Shown piece after piece: positions 1-12,307 of a stretch of 64,000 nucleotides of DNA. Below the pieces are notes generated by a model. It had not been told where the DNA came from. It did no database searches and saw nothing but the letters and a program-made list of their open reading frames with translations. Source of the DNA: Verticillium longisporum (Eukaryota > Ascomycota > Sordariomycetes > Glomerellales > Plectosphaerellaceae); assembly GCA_019188255.1 (NCBI GenBank), contig JAETXT010000013.1:2439699-2503698 (forward strand), in the 5' to 3' direction. Every line of letters begins with the position of its first letter. The first letter of the stretch is position 1. The translations under genes and the position numbers were made by a program.

Positions 1-2
1 TG

Positions 3-131
3 GCGAGTGCTGGCGTCATGGGTTCGGTGCTCATGGAAATTAGCAAGGAGTGGGATGATTGGATGAAGGTGACCGGGAACGGAGGCAAGAAGGAGGAGAG
101 GGGCCGTCGAGGGACACTCGGAAGGTCATAG
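3..131 (+). CDS. 3' end of a protein-coding gene, cut by the window edge
   Basis: An open frame enters from the left edge and ends at a TAG at 129-131. Its 42 residues look like real coding sequence: they include GSVLMEISKEWDDWMKV followed by a basic, glycine-rich tail, and the third positions are G/C-biased like the intact genes nearby. No family can be named from so short a tail. It may be the last exon of a longer gene. The call rests only on composition and frame. Confidence 0.4.
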   Translation, partial: ASAGVMGSVLMEISKEWDDWMKVTGNGGKKEERGRRGTLGRS

Positions 132-1488
132 GTTGATGGATCGGCGTTGCGTTGTGATATCGGCTCCATTTGGGGAGCCCGAGACGAGAGGGTGTTGGCT
201 GTCACGATTGGTATCATTATCAGGCAGCATTGAGGATCACAGCGGGTGATCTGCCACAGCCACTACATTTAGTAAAGTAATGTGTTAATCTTGTGCAGAG
301 TTGCAGCGTGGCCCCATGACTCGAATTTGTGTTTGATACTTGGTCATCGTGGCTGAATGAATAACTTGTTGGCTTTTTGGTCTTCACCTTTGTCGATCAT
401 GATGGTGGTTTCTTGCCACAGCTTCGTTTCCAGCCGCCAACACGTTGACCGTTGACCTGATAATCTGTGAATTTCATGAGCAAAATCGCAAATGTTTCAT
501 TTGCATATCATCGGCATGCCAATAACGCTCTCGCAAGCCGGCGGCTGTCTGGGAAGGATTCTCGCTGCCAGCTTCTGCTTCGCTTGAAGCTGGAGCAGAG
601 TCCCGGGGCGCTGTTCCCGACGCCTTGTCGCAGCGTCCACATTTAACCACTCAAATTCACAAACATCGTCGTCGTTGCAAGGTATGTCTGTTGCTTAACG
701 CGAATGCCAATGAAAATAGCACGATTGAACAGAAGAGCATTTGTCTTGCGACGCAGTTTGTGGTGCCGAGTCTGGTTCAATACGTGTTACTATCTGTCGT
801 CATCACAAGATATTCAACAGCTACTGATTCAATACTGTATACTCTCAGCTGGCATTTCACGAAAACTACAGTCTAAGCATACTCGGGAGGTCATTTTACT
901 CGAAAAAGACACCTGTTGTGTAAGGCTTGGCCAGCAATGCGAGGCGCGTACATCGTCTGCGGGCCTGCATGAAACACAAGAAGCATCCTCTCAACAGGCA
1001 ACAAGCTTCCATCGACAGACTTCCCTCCCAGTCCAGTCCTGCATCAAAAGGCGGCCATCACAGCTTCCATGATGCTCCCGTCTCGGCCGTCTGCACTGAC
1101 CGCAAAGCAGCACTGAGCCGCAGCCGAGGCCGGGCGCCTGCGGGCTCGGATGGAGGCGCGTGGGTCGGAGAATGGCCCGCAGGTCAGGCGAGTTGCTACG
1201 ATTGGAGAGACGAGCGAAAGGGGCAACGACGCGACTACAGGACGACGACGGAATCGGCCAGATCCTCACGGATGCATCGTCACGTCTCGCACGATTGAAA
1301 GGGTCACGGCCAAAAGAGGCGGTACATCACGGGATTGTCAGGATGCGAATGGAACGGAGCGTAGGGATGTTTGTTGGGAGCTAGCTAAGCAGAATCACTT
1401 GCGCCGGATAACCTTCCGCATGCACCCCAACGCCTCAAGGGGAAACGAAAAGAAGCATGCAGCCTCGCGGGCAAGCAATGCGCGCGCA
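132..1488. other. Intergenic, no supported gene
   Basis: Several overlapping open frames lie at about 625-1480, but none has a recognisable domain, consistent codon bias or a plausible splice pattern. It probably holds the 3' flanks of the partial gene on the left and of the minus-strand acidic-protein gene on the right. Confidence 0.5.
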
Positions 1489-2162
1489 TCACTCCTTGTC
1501 GTCGCCATCTGCCGCGACGGCCTTGGCGTCGCCGTTGGCCTCGGGAGCAGCATCGGTCGCTTTGACCGTCTTGTCGGGCACATCGGCAGCGGCCTCCTTG
1601 ATGCCGTTCAATGCATCGTCGGCATCGGCCTCCTCGTCTTCGGCGTCGCCCTCCTCTTCCTCCTCCTCAGCATCCTCATCCTTCTCAACAGCGTCGGTCT
1701 TTTGCCGTTTGGCAGGTGGGGCTTGACGTGGTCAGCAGAGAAAGAAAGCACGAGCTAGGGAAGACTTACCATCAGCGCCGTTCTTTGTTTCGGGCTCGTC
1801 CTCTTCGCCCTCGGGATCTTCGTCATCCTCCTCCTCCTCCTCTTCCTCCTCCTCGGACCCTTCACCGCCTCCGGCTTCGTCGTCGGTACTCTGGTACCTG
1901 GTATGGTTAGCAAGGATCTCAAGCATGCGCCGTGGTTGGACCTCGATGGCATGTCTGGCGCAGAATGAATAGTTCGTAGCAGCTTCGCAAAGCCTGGCGC
2001 AAACATGGGAATTTTGCGCAGACTGATAACCAAAGCCGGATACAACGGGCTCAGGGGACCGGACTGGCTGGTGACTTACTCTTCCTCCTCCTCGCCATCA
2101 TCATCTTCAGGGAGGGAAACAAGCTCTTCCTCCTCCTCCTGCTTTCTCTTACGGGTGGACAT
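1489..2162 (-). CDS. Small acidic nuclear-type protein, three exons
   Basis: Exons on the minus strand are 2080-2162, 1770-1897 and 1489-1721. Both introns have GTAAGT donors and TAAC or TGAC branch sites, and phases agree, giving 147 residues. The protein is almost entirely Glu/Asp runs, with one basic stretch (PPAKRQK) near residue 72 that resembles a nuclear localisation signal, and an Ala/Asp-rich tail. The composition recalls prothymosin-like proteins and acidic histone chaperones, but I see no CHZ or NAP signature, so the role is unknown. The smooth joining of three exons at consensus sites is the best evidence that this is a real gene rather than a GAG/GAA repeat. Confidence 0.75.
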
Positions 2163-5100
2163 TGTGTCTATCGAGTTTGTAGGGTTTCAATTGATGGGAA
2201 AGTCTCAGGGTGGGCGAGCAAAAGGTGGGCAGATCGAGGTATAGTAGAAGAGAAGAAAGAAGAGAAGGAAAGCTGGAGGAGGGGAAGGGAAGGTAATGGG
2301 GGAGGGAGGGGGATGGCCGGCGGTGGCAGCGAGAGCAGAGCAGGCTGTTGCGTTGCTGACGGGACGGGGAGCTCTCTGGAGCAGGAACAGGAGCAGCTCC
2401 AGCTGGACCTGGGGGATTGGAACGACCAGAGCTGGGGGAGCTGCCGGACTTGTCGCACCCACCGAAGGCGCGGATGGACGGGAGAGCGGGTGGGCAAAGA
2501 GAGCCCAGCCAGGCACCGGTACGGGTACTTTGCGGCAACAGGTCCCTCACGCAAACAGCTTTGGTGTGTCAGGCCGGGAGAGGTACATCGCTCGCGGTAC
2601 TGGCGCTGGCCGTCGAGGGGAGGCTGGGGGAGAGAGGGAGGGGGGACCTCAGTCGGCTTGGAGCTTCGAGCAAGCTCCCCCCCCTCCCCCCTCTTGCGCG
2701 ATAGACGGACAAAGCTGGAGCAAGGGCCCGAGGAGGAGTGACAGGATTGGCCGATCTGGTTGGTCAGACCAAGGAGCTCGGTCCTCCACTACACACTGTC
2801 ACCATCCCTGCGCAGGCCACGAGCGACTGCGTCTTGCACAGAGAGAGCGTATGTCCTGGTGGGCGCCAGGCGACGTTCTCATGGCGGCCATGGTGGCTTC
2901 TGTTGTCTTCCAGAGCCACCAGTCGGTCCATTCACCGTTGATGCTCGAACCTGTGGAAACCAATGGCCGCCAACCAGTTTGGTTCGGCGTGCGCCCACGG
3001 CCTGCGCCTATGACCTGCGACTTTGGTTTGCAGCAGAAGGGCTTCTCACTCTGGCTGCCGATCAGCACGCTATAGGCCAAACCAAGCTGGCACTTACGCT
3101 GCTCTGGCGGGCGGCAGGAAGAGCAGCCTGGAGACTTGGGCAACGTCATCAAGGTCCGTGGCAATGACCCGCCTGGGCTCCCGCGTCCGTTTTCGTCTTT
3201 CGTCATTCTTGCGTCGATTCGATCGCTAGTCACGTGAGCTCAATGTTATCCGGATATTCCCCATGCGGATGGCTGACTGATCGAGACGGGGAGTCCAAGC
3301 TTTGGCGACTGAATCGTGGTCGATGGAATGACGCTTGCGTGAGTTAAGCTTTCCGACCCTGGCCTGCTTTTCGGAGTGACCGCAGAGAAGATGCGAATTT
3401 CCGGGCGGCCTCCCTGGCTGGGCGGCCTGGTGGAGGGGCCTTCGAACAAAGGCGCTCGAATATCCGGAGGGGGCCATGAGACAGGTTTGTTTTGATCTTG
3501 AGATGAGGTGTCGAGTGGCAGAATGAATGGGGCCTTCATAGTCGCATTACTATGCGCCACGGCTGTCTCCGCAGACCACGCTGCCTAGACCGAGGGTCAC
3601 GCCTCGATGCTGACCCCGAATTGCTCGCATACACGTGACATGTCGCCGTTCGGAGCACTTGTGCTGCCAGGAAAGCCCAGTCGTGCGAGCCTGCGATGCA
3701 GGGAGGTGGTCGCCGGCGGTCGACGCAGGGCACAGGGTGTCAAGGTTGGTGCCCGCAGGCTAGTTGCAATAGCGCGGCGGCGTGGAATGCAATTGGGAAG
3801 CCTGGGGATGCCTCGATGATATCGACGGACTCGTGCATGACAGCTGCCACGCACAGGGCGACACCTTTTTTCTGGTTGAGGTCATCATCATCACCTAAAG
3901 CTGAAAAAACTGATGCGAGTCGACCGCACGTCATCAACCCTTATGGTCTGACGTGCCAACGCGCTGGAGGACCTGCCGGGCCAGATGATGTGTCACGACA
4001 GGTAGACTCCTGGAGGTGCGATCCCGTTAACCGGCCGGCCATCGATCCCTTCCTGGTTGGGGTAGCATTTCGTGGGCAGGCCAGGGTGGGCGGACCTCAT
4101 CAGAGTTGACTCGCGAGCATTGTCGGATGGAGAGGTTGAGCTCGTCCCTTGGTTGCTGGGTAGCATTTGGGGTTTGGGAAACATGGACGACGAGTCGTTG
4201 GAGTCCCCCACAGCGAGGCCCAAGTTGCGGCATCGGTCTTGGCTCCTTCTCTCTCTGCATCTTTGTCGGGCGTTGGGCGTTCGAGGAGGAAGGGGGAGGG
4301 GGACGAGGAAGGAAGCATGCATGCACCTCGGGAGAGCCTGCATTGGCGGATTGTACTATGAGTTAGGGGAGGCAATAGGGAAACAGGCAGCTGGGAGAGC
4401 GCCGGGCGAAACCCACCGCAAAGGAAGGCGCCCTCCTCAGTAAACAAAACAACTGTCGCGATCTCCCGGAAACAAATCAATACCAAGGCACACGGCTGGC
4501 CCCATAAACTGGAGTCTGGTAGATTTCCGTCTCATGCGAGAAAGACTTTAACATTCGCCCGCTCGGTCACCAGCCCGTGAACCGCTGCCACAAAAGACGA
4601 GATTGCGACCCGGGTGCCAGCAATAAGGGAACCATCCCTAAATGGGCATGGTTCAGGCACCAAACCGCCTTGAATGGGACGGCCCCCTGGCGGTCCCAGC
4701 GGCGCGGAAAGCGGCCGGGGCCCGAGCCACCTGTGGGCTTTTCGCGATGGGTGTGAGAGAGCGGCTGTGTGACCTGTGAGAATATGCCCTTGTGGCTGGC
4801 TTCAGGCTGCCCTCGGGGGCGCCACCAGGAGGCTCCAGGGCACAAAGCATTGGAGATGCAAGCGCAGGCAGCGCAATCTCCACAGGGCACCCCACCTAAC
4901 CGTTGGACTAGGGGTCGAGTTACGCTGCAGGGGCATATGCCTGGATGGAATGATCTGTGACAAAAGGAAGGAAGAAGGGGGGGGAAACCTGACCGGGGCG
5001 AGTTGGCCAGGTGCATCCGCCGGGAGTGATGAAATTTCCATTCGATACTCATCTCCCATGAGCAGGAAGGAAGCAAGGACGGGCACGATCTGACAGGCAG

Positions 5101-6235
5101 GCACGGTAATAGGGTCTGGGGCGGGCAGCGACATCATTGCTTCCCATGTTCCCATGTTCCCATCCTTTTCTCATCAGTCCAACGACCTGCTGCCGTTCTT
5201 GTTTCCACCCGCACCTCTCCGTCCGTTCCCTCAAACAAAACGCAATCGCGACTCACTCGCCATTCCAGTGCTTCCTTTTCGTCTGTACCTTTTTCCTCTT
5301 CAGCTTGATCGCTGCATCTAACGACACCGTCTCCTTCGCCTCACACGCTTTATCAACCTCAGCTGTCAGACACGCACGAGCCCAGAACCTTACCTTGTCC
5401 ACCTACCACATTGATCACCGTCGTGGCAGAGGCTTCGAGCTCAGACATCCGTCGAGAGCCTAACCTTCTTAGCCAGCGCCGGCCGACCTCCAACCTCCAC
5501 TGGCCGCCGCTTGACGCACTTTTGCTTCTCAGACACGCAGCGACCTGACTCTCGATTCGTGCCGCGCCGTTTCAACGAGGGCCACCACCATCAACATCCA
5601 TTTTCTTTTCGGACACCACCTTTTTTTTTTCTCCTTTCGAGCGACCTGGCCCGTCTTTCTGTTGCTCTCCTGCTTCGATCGAGCCCTTCGAATTCCTTCT
5701 CGCCCCGGGGGAATCACGACACCGAGCTCTTTGTGCTGCGCCGGATGCTGTGACCGATTTAGCCTCGCCTGAGCCCACATTGTGCACCGTACCAATCTGC
5801 AAGGGAAACGCCGCAATCACCAACCGAGGCGGACTCGCCTGCGCCAGAGTATTGACCAGCCCCCAGCAGAGAGATCTCTCTGTGTCAATGTCCACTTGGA
5901 CGACTTGCTACATGTGCCGCCATGCTGCACACGTTCCTGACAACCACACCTGTTTCGCTGCCGCCTGTATGAGCCAGATGTAACTGACTCTGTTGCGCGC
6001 CCACCCCATCGTCCCACCCCCGGTCCCACGTCCCGCGGCGATCATTCTGGTTTCATACCCCAACAGGCGAGCCCGTCAACACCACGACGAGCCAAAAAAA
6101 ATCATACAACCCCATCGACGCGTCCGAGCCCTCCCCCGGGCCGTGCATTCCTGAGAGAGACCCAGCTCCCCCTCCACCCTCTCTCTCACTCTTTCGCGTC
6201 CGCCGCTGCCATATCAACGCCTGGGTCCGTCCGTC
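2163..6235. other. 4-kb gene-poor interval, includes the likely TBC-gene leader
   Basis: Open frames here overlap on both strands and show no domain or consistent coding bias, so I call no gene. The stretch 5130-6235 is pyrimidine-rich, with runs such as TTTTTTTTTTCTCC near 5624 and a repeated CCCATGTT near 5142. This is typical of fungal promoters and 5' leaders and probably belongs to the TBC gene downstream. A non-coding RNA or long leader could lie here, but the sequence alone does not show one. Confidence 0.5.
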
Positions 6236-8890
6236 ATGACTCCCACGGCTGTGGCAGCGGGTTCTCGCGAGTTCGACCACCACGATCAACACCGCGACCA
6301 CGGCGTCGCCACCGACGGCGACATGGACCCTTCTGTCGAACGCCAGAAGAGCGTCAAGAACCGCCAATTCAATATTTATGCGTCTCGAGCCCACAGTCCG
6401 AGCCCCGGCGCCCACCACAACCCGAAACCCAATCCACCAACCTCTGACAAGTACGAATTCGAGCACCCTTCGCCAGACGAAGCTCCCCAGCTGCCTCCCC
6501 TTCCGATCTCCCCCAGGTGGGACTCACTCGCCAACAACAATACCAGTTTTTTCCTGCAAAAATCAAACACTGCTCTCGCCGTGCCATCACCAGATCTCCC
6601 TCCTTCCGATTCCCTTGCCGAACGGCTCGAGTCCGGCCGCCACACGCCAACCAATGACTTTTCACACCAACCGCTAGTTTCTCCAGTCTCTGAGCCCGAG
6701 CCACGGATCTCGACAGACACCGTGCAGAGCCAGAACTTTTCTCGTCCGAGGAAACTTAGTCTCAAACAACCGACTCTCGACTCGGCCAAACCCCGACAAA
6801 CGCTCTTCCCTTCACCATTCGCCCCTCCGCCCGACCTTCTGCCCGACCTCGCCTCTCCCCGCGACGGGCGTTCCAGAGGCCAGTCCAACGCCTCCACAAA
6901 AACCTCGTCCACCTTTTCGTCCGTTCCTCTACCTCCTGGCAGCGACATCTACGACCCCGGCCGCTCGAGACTGCGGCATGCCACGACGGCCCCGGCGGTA
7001 GTGAGGCCCGCTCCATCCTTTACCCAAAACCGCATCGACAGCGTGGGATCCGGCTACACCCGCGACATGGCCCCGTGGATCAGCGCCGACGAGTCAAGAT
7101 CAAGTTACAGATCCCAATTGACAGCATCAAGCGCCCAGGGCACCTGGGTGACCGAGAGGAGCAGCATCCTGACACGAGATAGCTCCGTACCATCCGTGTA
7201 CGCAGGCCCTGACGAGCCCAGCCTCGAGGACGTCATGGGCATGTACGAAAAGGGTTTTCACGACGACTCGAGCCCAGAAGACTTTGACGATATGCCTTTT
7301 CACGATAAGAGAAACGACGGGGCCATGAACAGGAGGAACACACGCATCCTCGAGGCTCTCGAGAAGTCGTTGCCCGCGCCCCCGACATCGGGTCTCGGCA
7401 TGGGCCCGCTGGTCCGGGAATCGACCGAGATGTTCCGCGGCGAGGAGCCGCCGCTTGCTCTGCCCAAATCATCGACATTTGGGGACTTTAACAAGCGACA
7501 CGAGTACGAGAAGCGGGACTCGGCCAAGTCCCTTCACGAGTCGCCACCCTCACGGCAGGGCCCGCCCCCGATCGAGCATGAAGATCCCGAGTCCAGGGAC
7601 AGATATGGCTTCCGCAAAGCCAACCAGTACGTCACGCGAGAGCAGTACGACACGTGGAACACGGGCTACGTCGAGTACCTCGCCCGCCGACGGAAGAAGT
7701 GGGTTGCCTACCACAAGGAGATGGGTCTCTTGACGGACAAACCCGACCGGTTCCCTCCACCCGCGAGCACCAAGACGAAACGATTTGTCCGCAAGGGCAT
7801 CCCGCCCGACTGGCGAGGCGCCGCCTGGTTCTATTACGCCGGGGGGCCTGCCATCTTGGCCGAGTATTCTGGCGTCTACGACGAGCTTCTTACGAAGCAG
7901 GTCAGCGCTGTCGATGCCGAGGCCATCGAGCGTGATCTCCACCGCACTTTCCCCGACAATATAAAGTTTAAGCCCAACAATCTCTCGACCAACACGGACT
8001 CATCGCGGAGCAGCAACCAGACAACATCGGAAACGGCTTCGAGTGGCGGCGAGGACGGCGAGCCGCGCATGATTTCCTCTCTGCGGCGGGTCCTCCGCGC
8101 TTTTGCCATCCAGAACCCTCTCATCGGATACTGCCAGAGCCTCAACTTTTTGGCCGGCTTGCTGCTGCTGTTTCTCGAGACGGAGGAGCAAGCCTTCTGG
8201 CTGTTGAACGTCATCACGCGGGTATACCTTCCCGGCACGCATGCAATGAGCCTCGAGGGCTCCAAGGTGGATCTCGGCGTGCTCATGGGCGCCATCCGCG
8301 AGTCCATGCCGGCGGTCTGGGCCAAGATTGGCGATGAGATGGACGGAGACCCAAACGAGTCGCGGCCGACGACGAGCGGAGCATCAGCCGCGAAGAAGGC
8401 CAGGTCGAGGCGCAAGCACATGGCCAACAAGTCCGTCTCGACAGACAGGCTGCCGCCCATCACGCTGTGCATGACGGCATGGTTCATGAGCTGCTTTATT
8501 GGGACGCTACCGATCGAGACGACGCTGCGGGTGTGGGATGTCTTTTTTCTCGAGAGCTCCAAGACGCTCTTTCGCGTGGCTTTGACCATTTTCAAGCTCG
8601 GCGAGGCGGAGATCAAGGCCATTGCCGATCCGATGGAGATGTTTTCTGTCGTGCAGGCGATGCCGCGACGGCTCATTGACGCCAACGCACTTATGGAATC
8701 TTGCTACAAGCGACGCAACGCCTTTGGACATCTCAACCAGGAAACCATTGACGCGTTGCGACAGGAGAGGCGGGACAAGACGCAGCTTGACCGGGACAAG
8801 CTGGCGGGCCACGTCACGGACGGCGAATCAAAGGTGCGACGCAAGAATACGCTTTTTGGGCGGCGACCCAAGCGGGACGCAAGCGCATAG
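6236..8890 (+). CDS. TBC-domain Rab GTPase-activating protein, 884 aa
   Basis: TBC proteins speed GTP hydrolysis on Rab GTPases in membrane traffic by a dual-finger mechanism. Here a long Ser/Pro-rich, probably disordered N-terminus (about 1-500) is followed by a TBC domain at about 515-820. The arginine finger lies in IERDLHR (Arg570) and the glutamine finger in YCQ (Gln634), so the active site looks intact. A disordered insert of about 40 residues sits between the domain halves (about 705-730). The opening of the domain (KGIPPDWRG) recalls the Msb3/Msb4 group, but I cannot fix the subfamily. Single exon. The ATG at 6236 follows a long pyrimidine-rich leader. Confidence 0.93.
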   Translation: MTPTAVAAGSREFDHHDQHRDHGVATDGDMDPSVERQKSVKNRQFNIYASRAHSPSPGAHHNPKPNPPTSDKYEFEHPSPDEAPQLPPLPISPRWDSLANNNTSFFLQKSNTALAVPSPDLPPSDSLAERLESGRHTPTNDFSHQPLVSPVSEPEPRISTDTVQSQNFSRPRKLSLKQPTLDSAKPRQTLFPSPFAPPPDLLPDLASPRDGRSRGQSNASTKTSSTFSSVPLPPGSDIYDPGRSRLRHATTAPAVVRPAPSFTQNRIDSVGSGYTRDMAPWISADESRSSYRSQLTASSAQGTWVTERSSILTRDSSVPSVYAGPDEPSLEDVMGMYEKGFHDDSSPEDFDDMPFHDKRNDGAMNRRNTRILEALEKSLPAPPTSGLGMGPLVRESTEMFRGEEPPLALPKSSTFGDFNKRHEYEKRDSAKSLHESPPSRQGPPPIEHEDPESRDRYGFRKANQYVTREQYDTWNTGYVEYLARRRKKWVAYHKEMGLLTDKPDRFPPPASTKTKRFVRKGIPPDWRGAAWFYYAGGPAILAEYSGVYDELLTKQVSAVDAEAIERDLHRTFPDNIKFKPNNLSTNTDSSRSSNQTTSETASSGGEDGEPRMISSLRRVLRAFAIQNPLIGYCQSLNFLAGLLLLFLETEEQAFWLLNVITRVYLPGTHAMSLEGSKVDLGVLMGAIRESMPAVWAKIGDEMDGDPNESRPTTSGASAAKKARSRRKHMANKSVSTDRLPPITLCMTAWFMSCFIGTLPIETTLRVWDVFFLESSKTLFRVALTIFKLGEAEIKAIADPMEMFSVVQAMPRRLIDANALMESCYKRRNAFGHLNQETIDALRQERRDKTQLDRDKLAGHVTDGESKVRRKNTLFGRRPKRDASA

Positions 8891-9848
8891 GCTTGCTTTG
8901 CCGAGTGGAACAAGACATGTAATGAACGCTACGGCATAGAGACGACTCGTTTGCATACGATGGCATGGTGTTTTGGTGTTGCATTTAAGCCCGGAGGAGG
9001 GAAGGGGGGAAAAAGGATGCATCTTGTTTCTTTTGTCTTTTCAGGTCATGGGTCAGGTGTCACAGGGTCACGCCCGATAGATACGCAACTGGTAGCATTC
9101 AAATGACATGAGGTTTGCCATGGCCGCTATTTCGCTCCCTCTTGTCTGGGATCTTCAACAAGCTCGCTTTCGTTTGTCCGCCCGGAAAGGCCGGAGCCGC
9201 GCCCCGGAGTTAGCATCGGACAATGCAGGCAACCCACCAGCAGCACGCGACGACCCGGACGGCAAGAGGGGCCCGACTGGCAGTCAGGCACAGCACTGCT
9301 TATTGTCCGGTCGCTGCTGCGCCTCCCATGTGGGTTTCGCGGTGGGAGTTCTCCGAGGACGCCTGCGTGCCTGCCTACCTACCTAGGTACCTTACCTAGG
9401 TAGGTAGGTACCTACGTCAAGACTGACTTAGCCGCAGCGGAAGGTACGTAACTTCAGTAAGCAACGCTCGACGACGTCCCAACCTTTGTCTGTCCACACC
9501 TCGTTCTTCTCCCGTCATCCCACGCATCGAGGCATTTATTTACTGGAGGCATTGAAAATCCCATCGCCGTGTCTTTTTCTCAGTCGCGCGGCGTTGCAGC
9601 ACTCATCATTGGCCTGCCTTGGGGAGTCGTCGTCATCTACGTCAGCATTCAGCCTCAAATCGACCAGGCTAGACATTGTCCGCTCGAAAGGCAGCGACCA
9701 GACAGTACTTAGTCTCTCGTCACCAGCTCCTCAATCCTCGACTGTATCGAATGCCAATTGAAGCCGCTCGCTGGCGTGATTCACGCCTTCCGGCTCCTTT
9801 TTACCTCTTTCTTTTCTCTCACGGCCCCTAGGCACGCCACCAACCGCC
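8891..9848. other. Intergenic between TBC and IML2 genes
   Basis: Contains the 3' flank of the TBC gene, a CCTA/TAGG palindromic repeat near 9.4 kb and, from about 9480, the promoter and leader of the IML2-like gene. No gene supported. Confidence 0.5.
9374..9415. repeat. CCTA/TAGG palindromic microsatellite
   Basis: CTACCTACCTAGGTACC is followed by a near-mirror copy ending in GGTAGGTAGGTACC. Together they make a short self-complementary tract able to form a hairpin. Tracts of this kind are scattered through many ascomycete intergenic regions. Confidence 0.8.
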
Positions 9849-12140
9849 ATGAGCAGGCTGACCTCGTGGTTCCGGCCCTCGGGCGCTGCAACTCCAAACA
9901 GCACCCCCGATGGCGCCTCAAACCCTAGCACAGACCAGGATGTCGAGAAGATGTTTCGTGCGACGGACAAGATGCTCATCATGGAGGATGCTCTCGCCGC
10001 GGCAGGCCTCATGATGAACGATGACATTGACGGTGCCGTCGAGGCTCTCGGCAAGAACGACTCGGTATTTCACCTGCTCGGTCTCGGCGTCACGCGCTTC
10101 ATGCGATCGGTGCTCGGCTTTGAAAAGGACGTCATGGCCGAGGCGTCCTCGACGCTCGCCGAGTGCGAGACGCGCGCCTGGAGCGACATGAAGACGGCCC
10201 AGCGCAAGGCTGAGAAGCACAGCACCGTCTACCCGCCCGGGACAGAGTACTCGCTCGTCGTCGCGCAGAGCCAGCTCATGTCGGCCGTCGTGTCTGTGCT
10301 GCACGAGAGCTTGACGGAGGGCCTCAAAGGCTTCTACAAGCTGAGGAAGGCCTACGTCAGTCTCGACGCCATCATCCAGGCCGAGGACAAGGTTCTGGGG
10401 ACTTCAACGCGCCAAGTGCCTCCTCTGGAGAAGACGGCCACCAACGAGCACATGCCCGGCAGCTTTGACGATGACGAGTTTGTCGATCTGGGCGCTGCCG
10501 CCGACGACAGTGACGAGTTTGTCGACGCCAAGGAGACGCCGGGGCAGTCTGGTGCGCAGACGCCGGCGGAGCTCGAGAAGGACTTGCAGAAGCTCCAAGT
10601 GCAGGATGGCAAGACACAAGCCCCGGTCACGAAGCCTCTGGACAGGTCCTTGCAAGACGAGCCTTTAGAAAAGCTTCCTCGGGACGACAAATCGCAGACG
10701 ACCACCCCGGACGCCGGCGACGCTGCCCTCCTGACGAATCCTCTCGACATTTTTATCCACTCGGGCGCCAGCATGTGCTTTGGCCTGCTCCTCATCATTC
10801 TCAGCATGGTACCCCCGGCAATGTCCCGTCTGCTTTCCATCATTGGCTTCCGTGGCGACCGTGCCCGTGGCGTGCGTATGCTTTGGAGCGCCACCCGCTT
10901 CCGCAACGTCAACGGCGCCGTCTCGGGCCTGGTGCTGCTTGGCTACTACAACGGCCTCCTCGGACAAGCCGATATCCTGCCTTCAGCCTCTGACGGAGCG
11001 TTTTTCAAGGGCAAGAGCGATGGCCGCGAAAAGGACGTCATTGGGATTCCCCGCGAGAGGTGTGCCGATTTGCTCGCCGACATGCGCATCCGCTATCCCG
11101 AGTCTAGACTGTGGCGGCTGGAAGAGGCGCGCGGGCTCTCGCAAGATCGCCGTTTGCGCGAGGCCCTCGAGGTGCTGTCGACGGGAGAGGAGGCCAAGAT
11201 GCGCCAAGTCGCTGCGTTGAACGCCTTTGAGATGGGCCTCACCGCCCTGTTTGCCGGTGACTGGGTGCTCACGCGCGACACCTTTCTGCGGTGCCTCGAG
11301 CTCAACGACTGGAGCCACTGCCTCTACTACTACATTGCCGGATGCGCCGAGCTCGAGAGATACCGTGACGCCGTCCACGAAGGAAGCGACGAGCATGAGA
11401 TCGGCCGCCGCAAGAAGAAGACGGAGGAGCTGTGGCGCAAGGCCCCCTCGGTGGCCGGCCGCAAGAAATTCATGGCCAAGCCGCTGCCGTTTGACCTCTT
11501 TGTCCAGCGCAAAGTCGCCAAGATGGAAGACCGCGCCAAGGAGATGGGTGTTGATCTCGCCGACGCCGCCGCCAGCAGTCCCGCCTGGGAAATGGCCGCG
11601 CTGTGGTGCGGTATGAAGAGGATGAACGACGAGGAGCTGCGGCAGGCCGTGGCAGGCCTCGCTTGGGAGAGGTGCACCGCGGGCGAGGCTGGGCTTGCCA
11701 AGTTGAAAGAGACGCCGGATGAAGTCGCCGTGCGCGCCGTGACGCTCGCTGGTGCGCTGCGATCTCTGGGCCAGCTTGACGAGGCGAGGGCGCTGCTCAA
11801 GGCGGATGCCCTATCGCAGGACCGGTAGTTGTGTTTTGCTTCTTGTCGAATGTTTACTGACCGGTAAAGGAACCTCGTCAAGGGACCCCTCAAGGACGAC
11901 TATGCGCTGCCTGGGGCACACTATGAACTCGCCGTCATCGCGTGGCTCGAAGCCTGCCAGGGTGATGCGGCTGCCGCGGAGGCCGAAGAGAGGGCACGTC
12001 GGACCGCCAAGGTCAAGGAGTGCCAGGAACATCTCGATGCCGTCATTGCGTGGGAGGCCTTTGTCTTTGATGCGCGTCTGGGCATGCGGGTGCAGACAGG
12101 GCTCGAGACGCTCAAGTGGTTCCGCGAGAGGATGGGATAG
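9849..12140 (+). CDS. IML2: IML2-like inclusion body clearance protein (TPR39 family)
   Basis: Exons 9849-11824 and 11870-12140 give 748 residues. The 45-nt intron has a CTGAC branch and rejoins the frame exactly; without it the frame stops at 11828. The N-terminus (SRLTSWFRP, then a helix with DALAAAGLMMNDDIDGAVEA) and the TPR-like helices around 330-740 match the fungal IML2/TTC39 family. In yeast this protein links lipid droplets to clearance of protein inclusion bodies. A disordered acidic Ser/Thr/Gln-rich insert occupies about 200-290, and the following hydrophobic stretch (MCFGLLLIILSMVPP) is typical of the family. I see no sign of damage. Confidence 0.88.
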
Positions 12141-12307
12141 CGTTAAGCAACAAGGGAGGGAGCATGGGAAAAGGATCAAAATAAGTCAGCTAACCAGGCC
12201 GAAGCCTGGATGAGGGCATTTGCAGCCCGGGTATCTACCGTACAATCCCACGTAACGCCGCGTCCGTCTAGCGAGCACATCCAGCGGGCCAATACACGAC
12301 CTTTTTG

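Noticed and set aside
2296..3075. 259-aa plus-strand open frame
   Set aside because: Gly/Arg/Ser-rich with no domain, overlapped by equally long frames on both strands; typical of GC-rich non-coding sequence.
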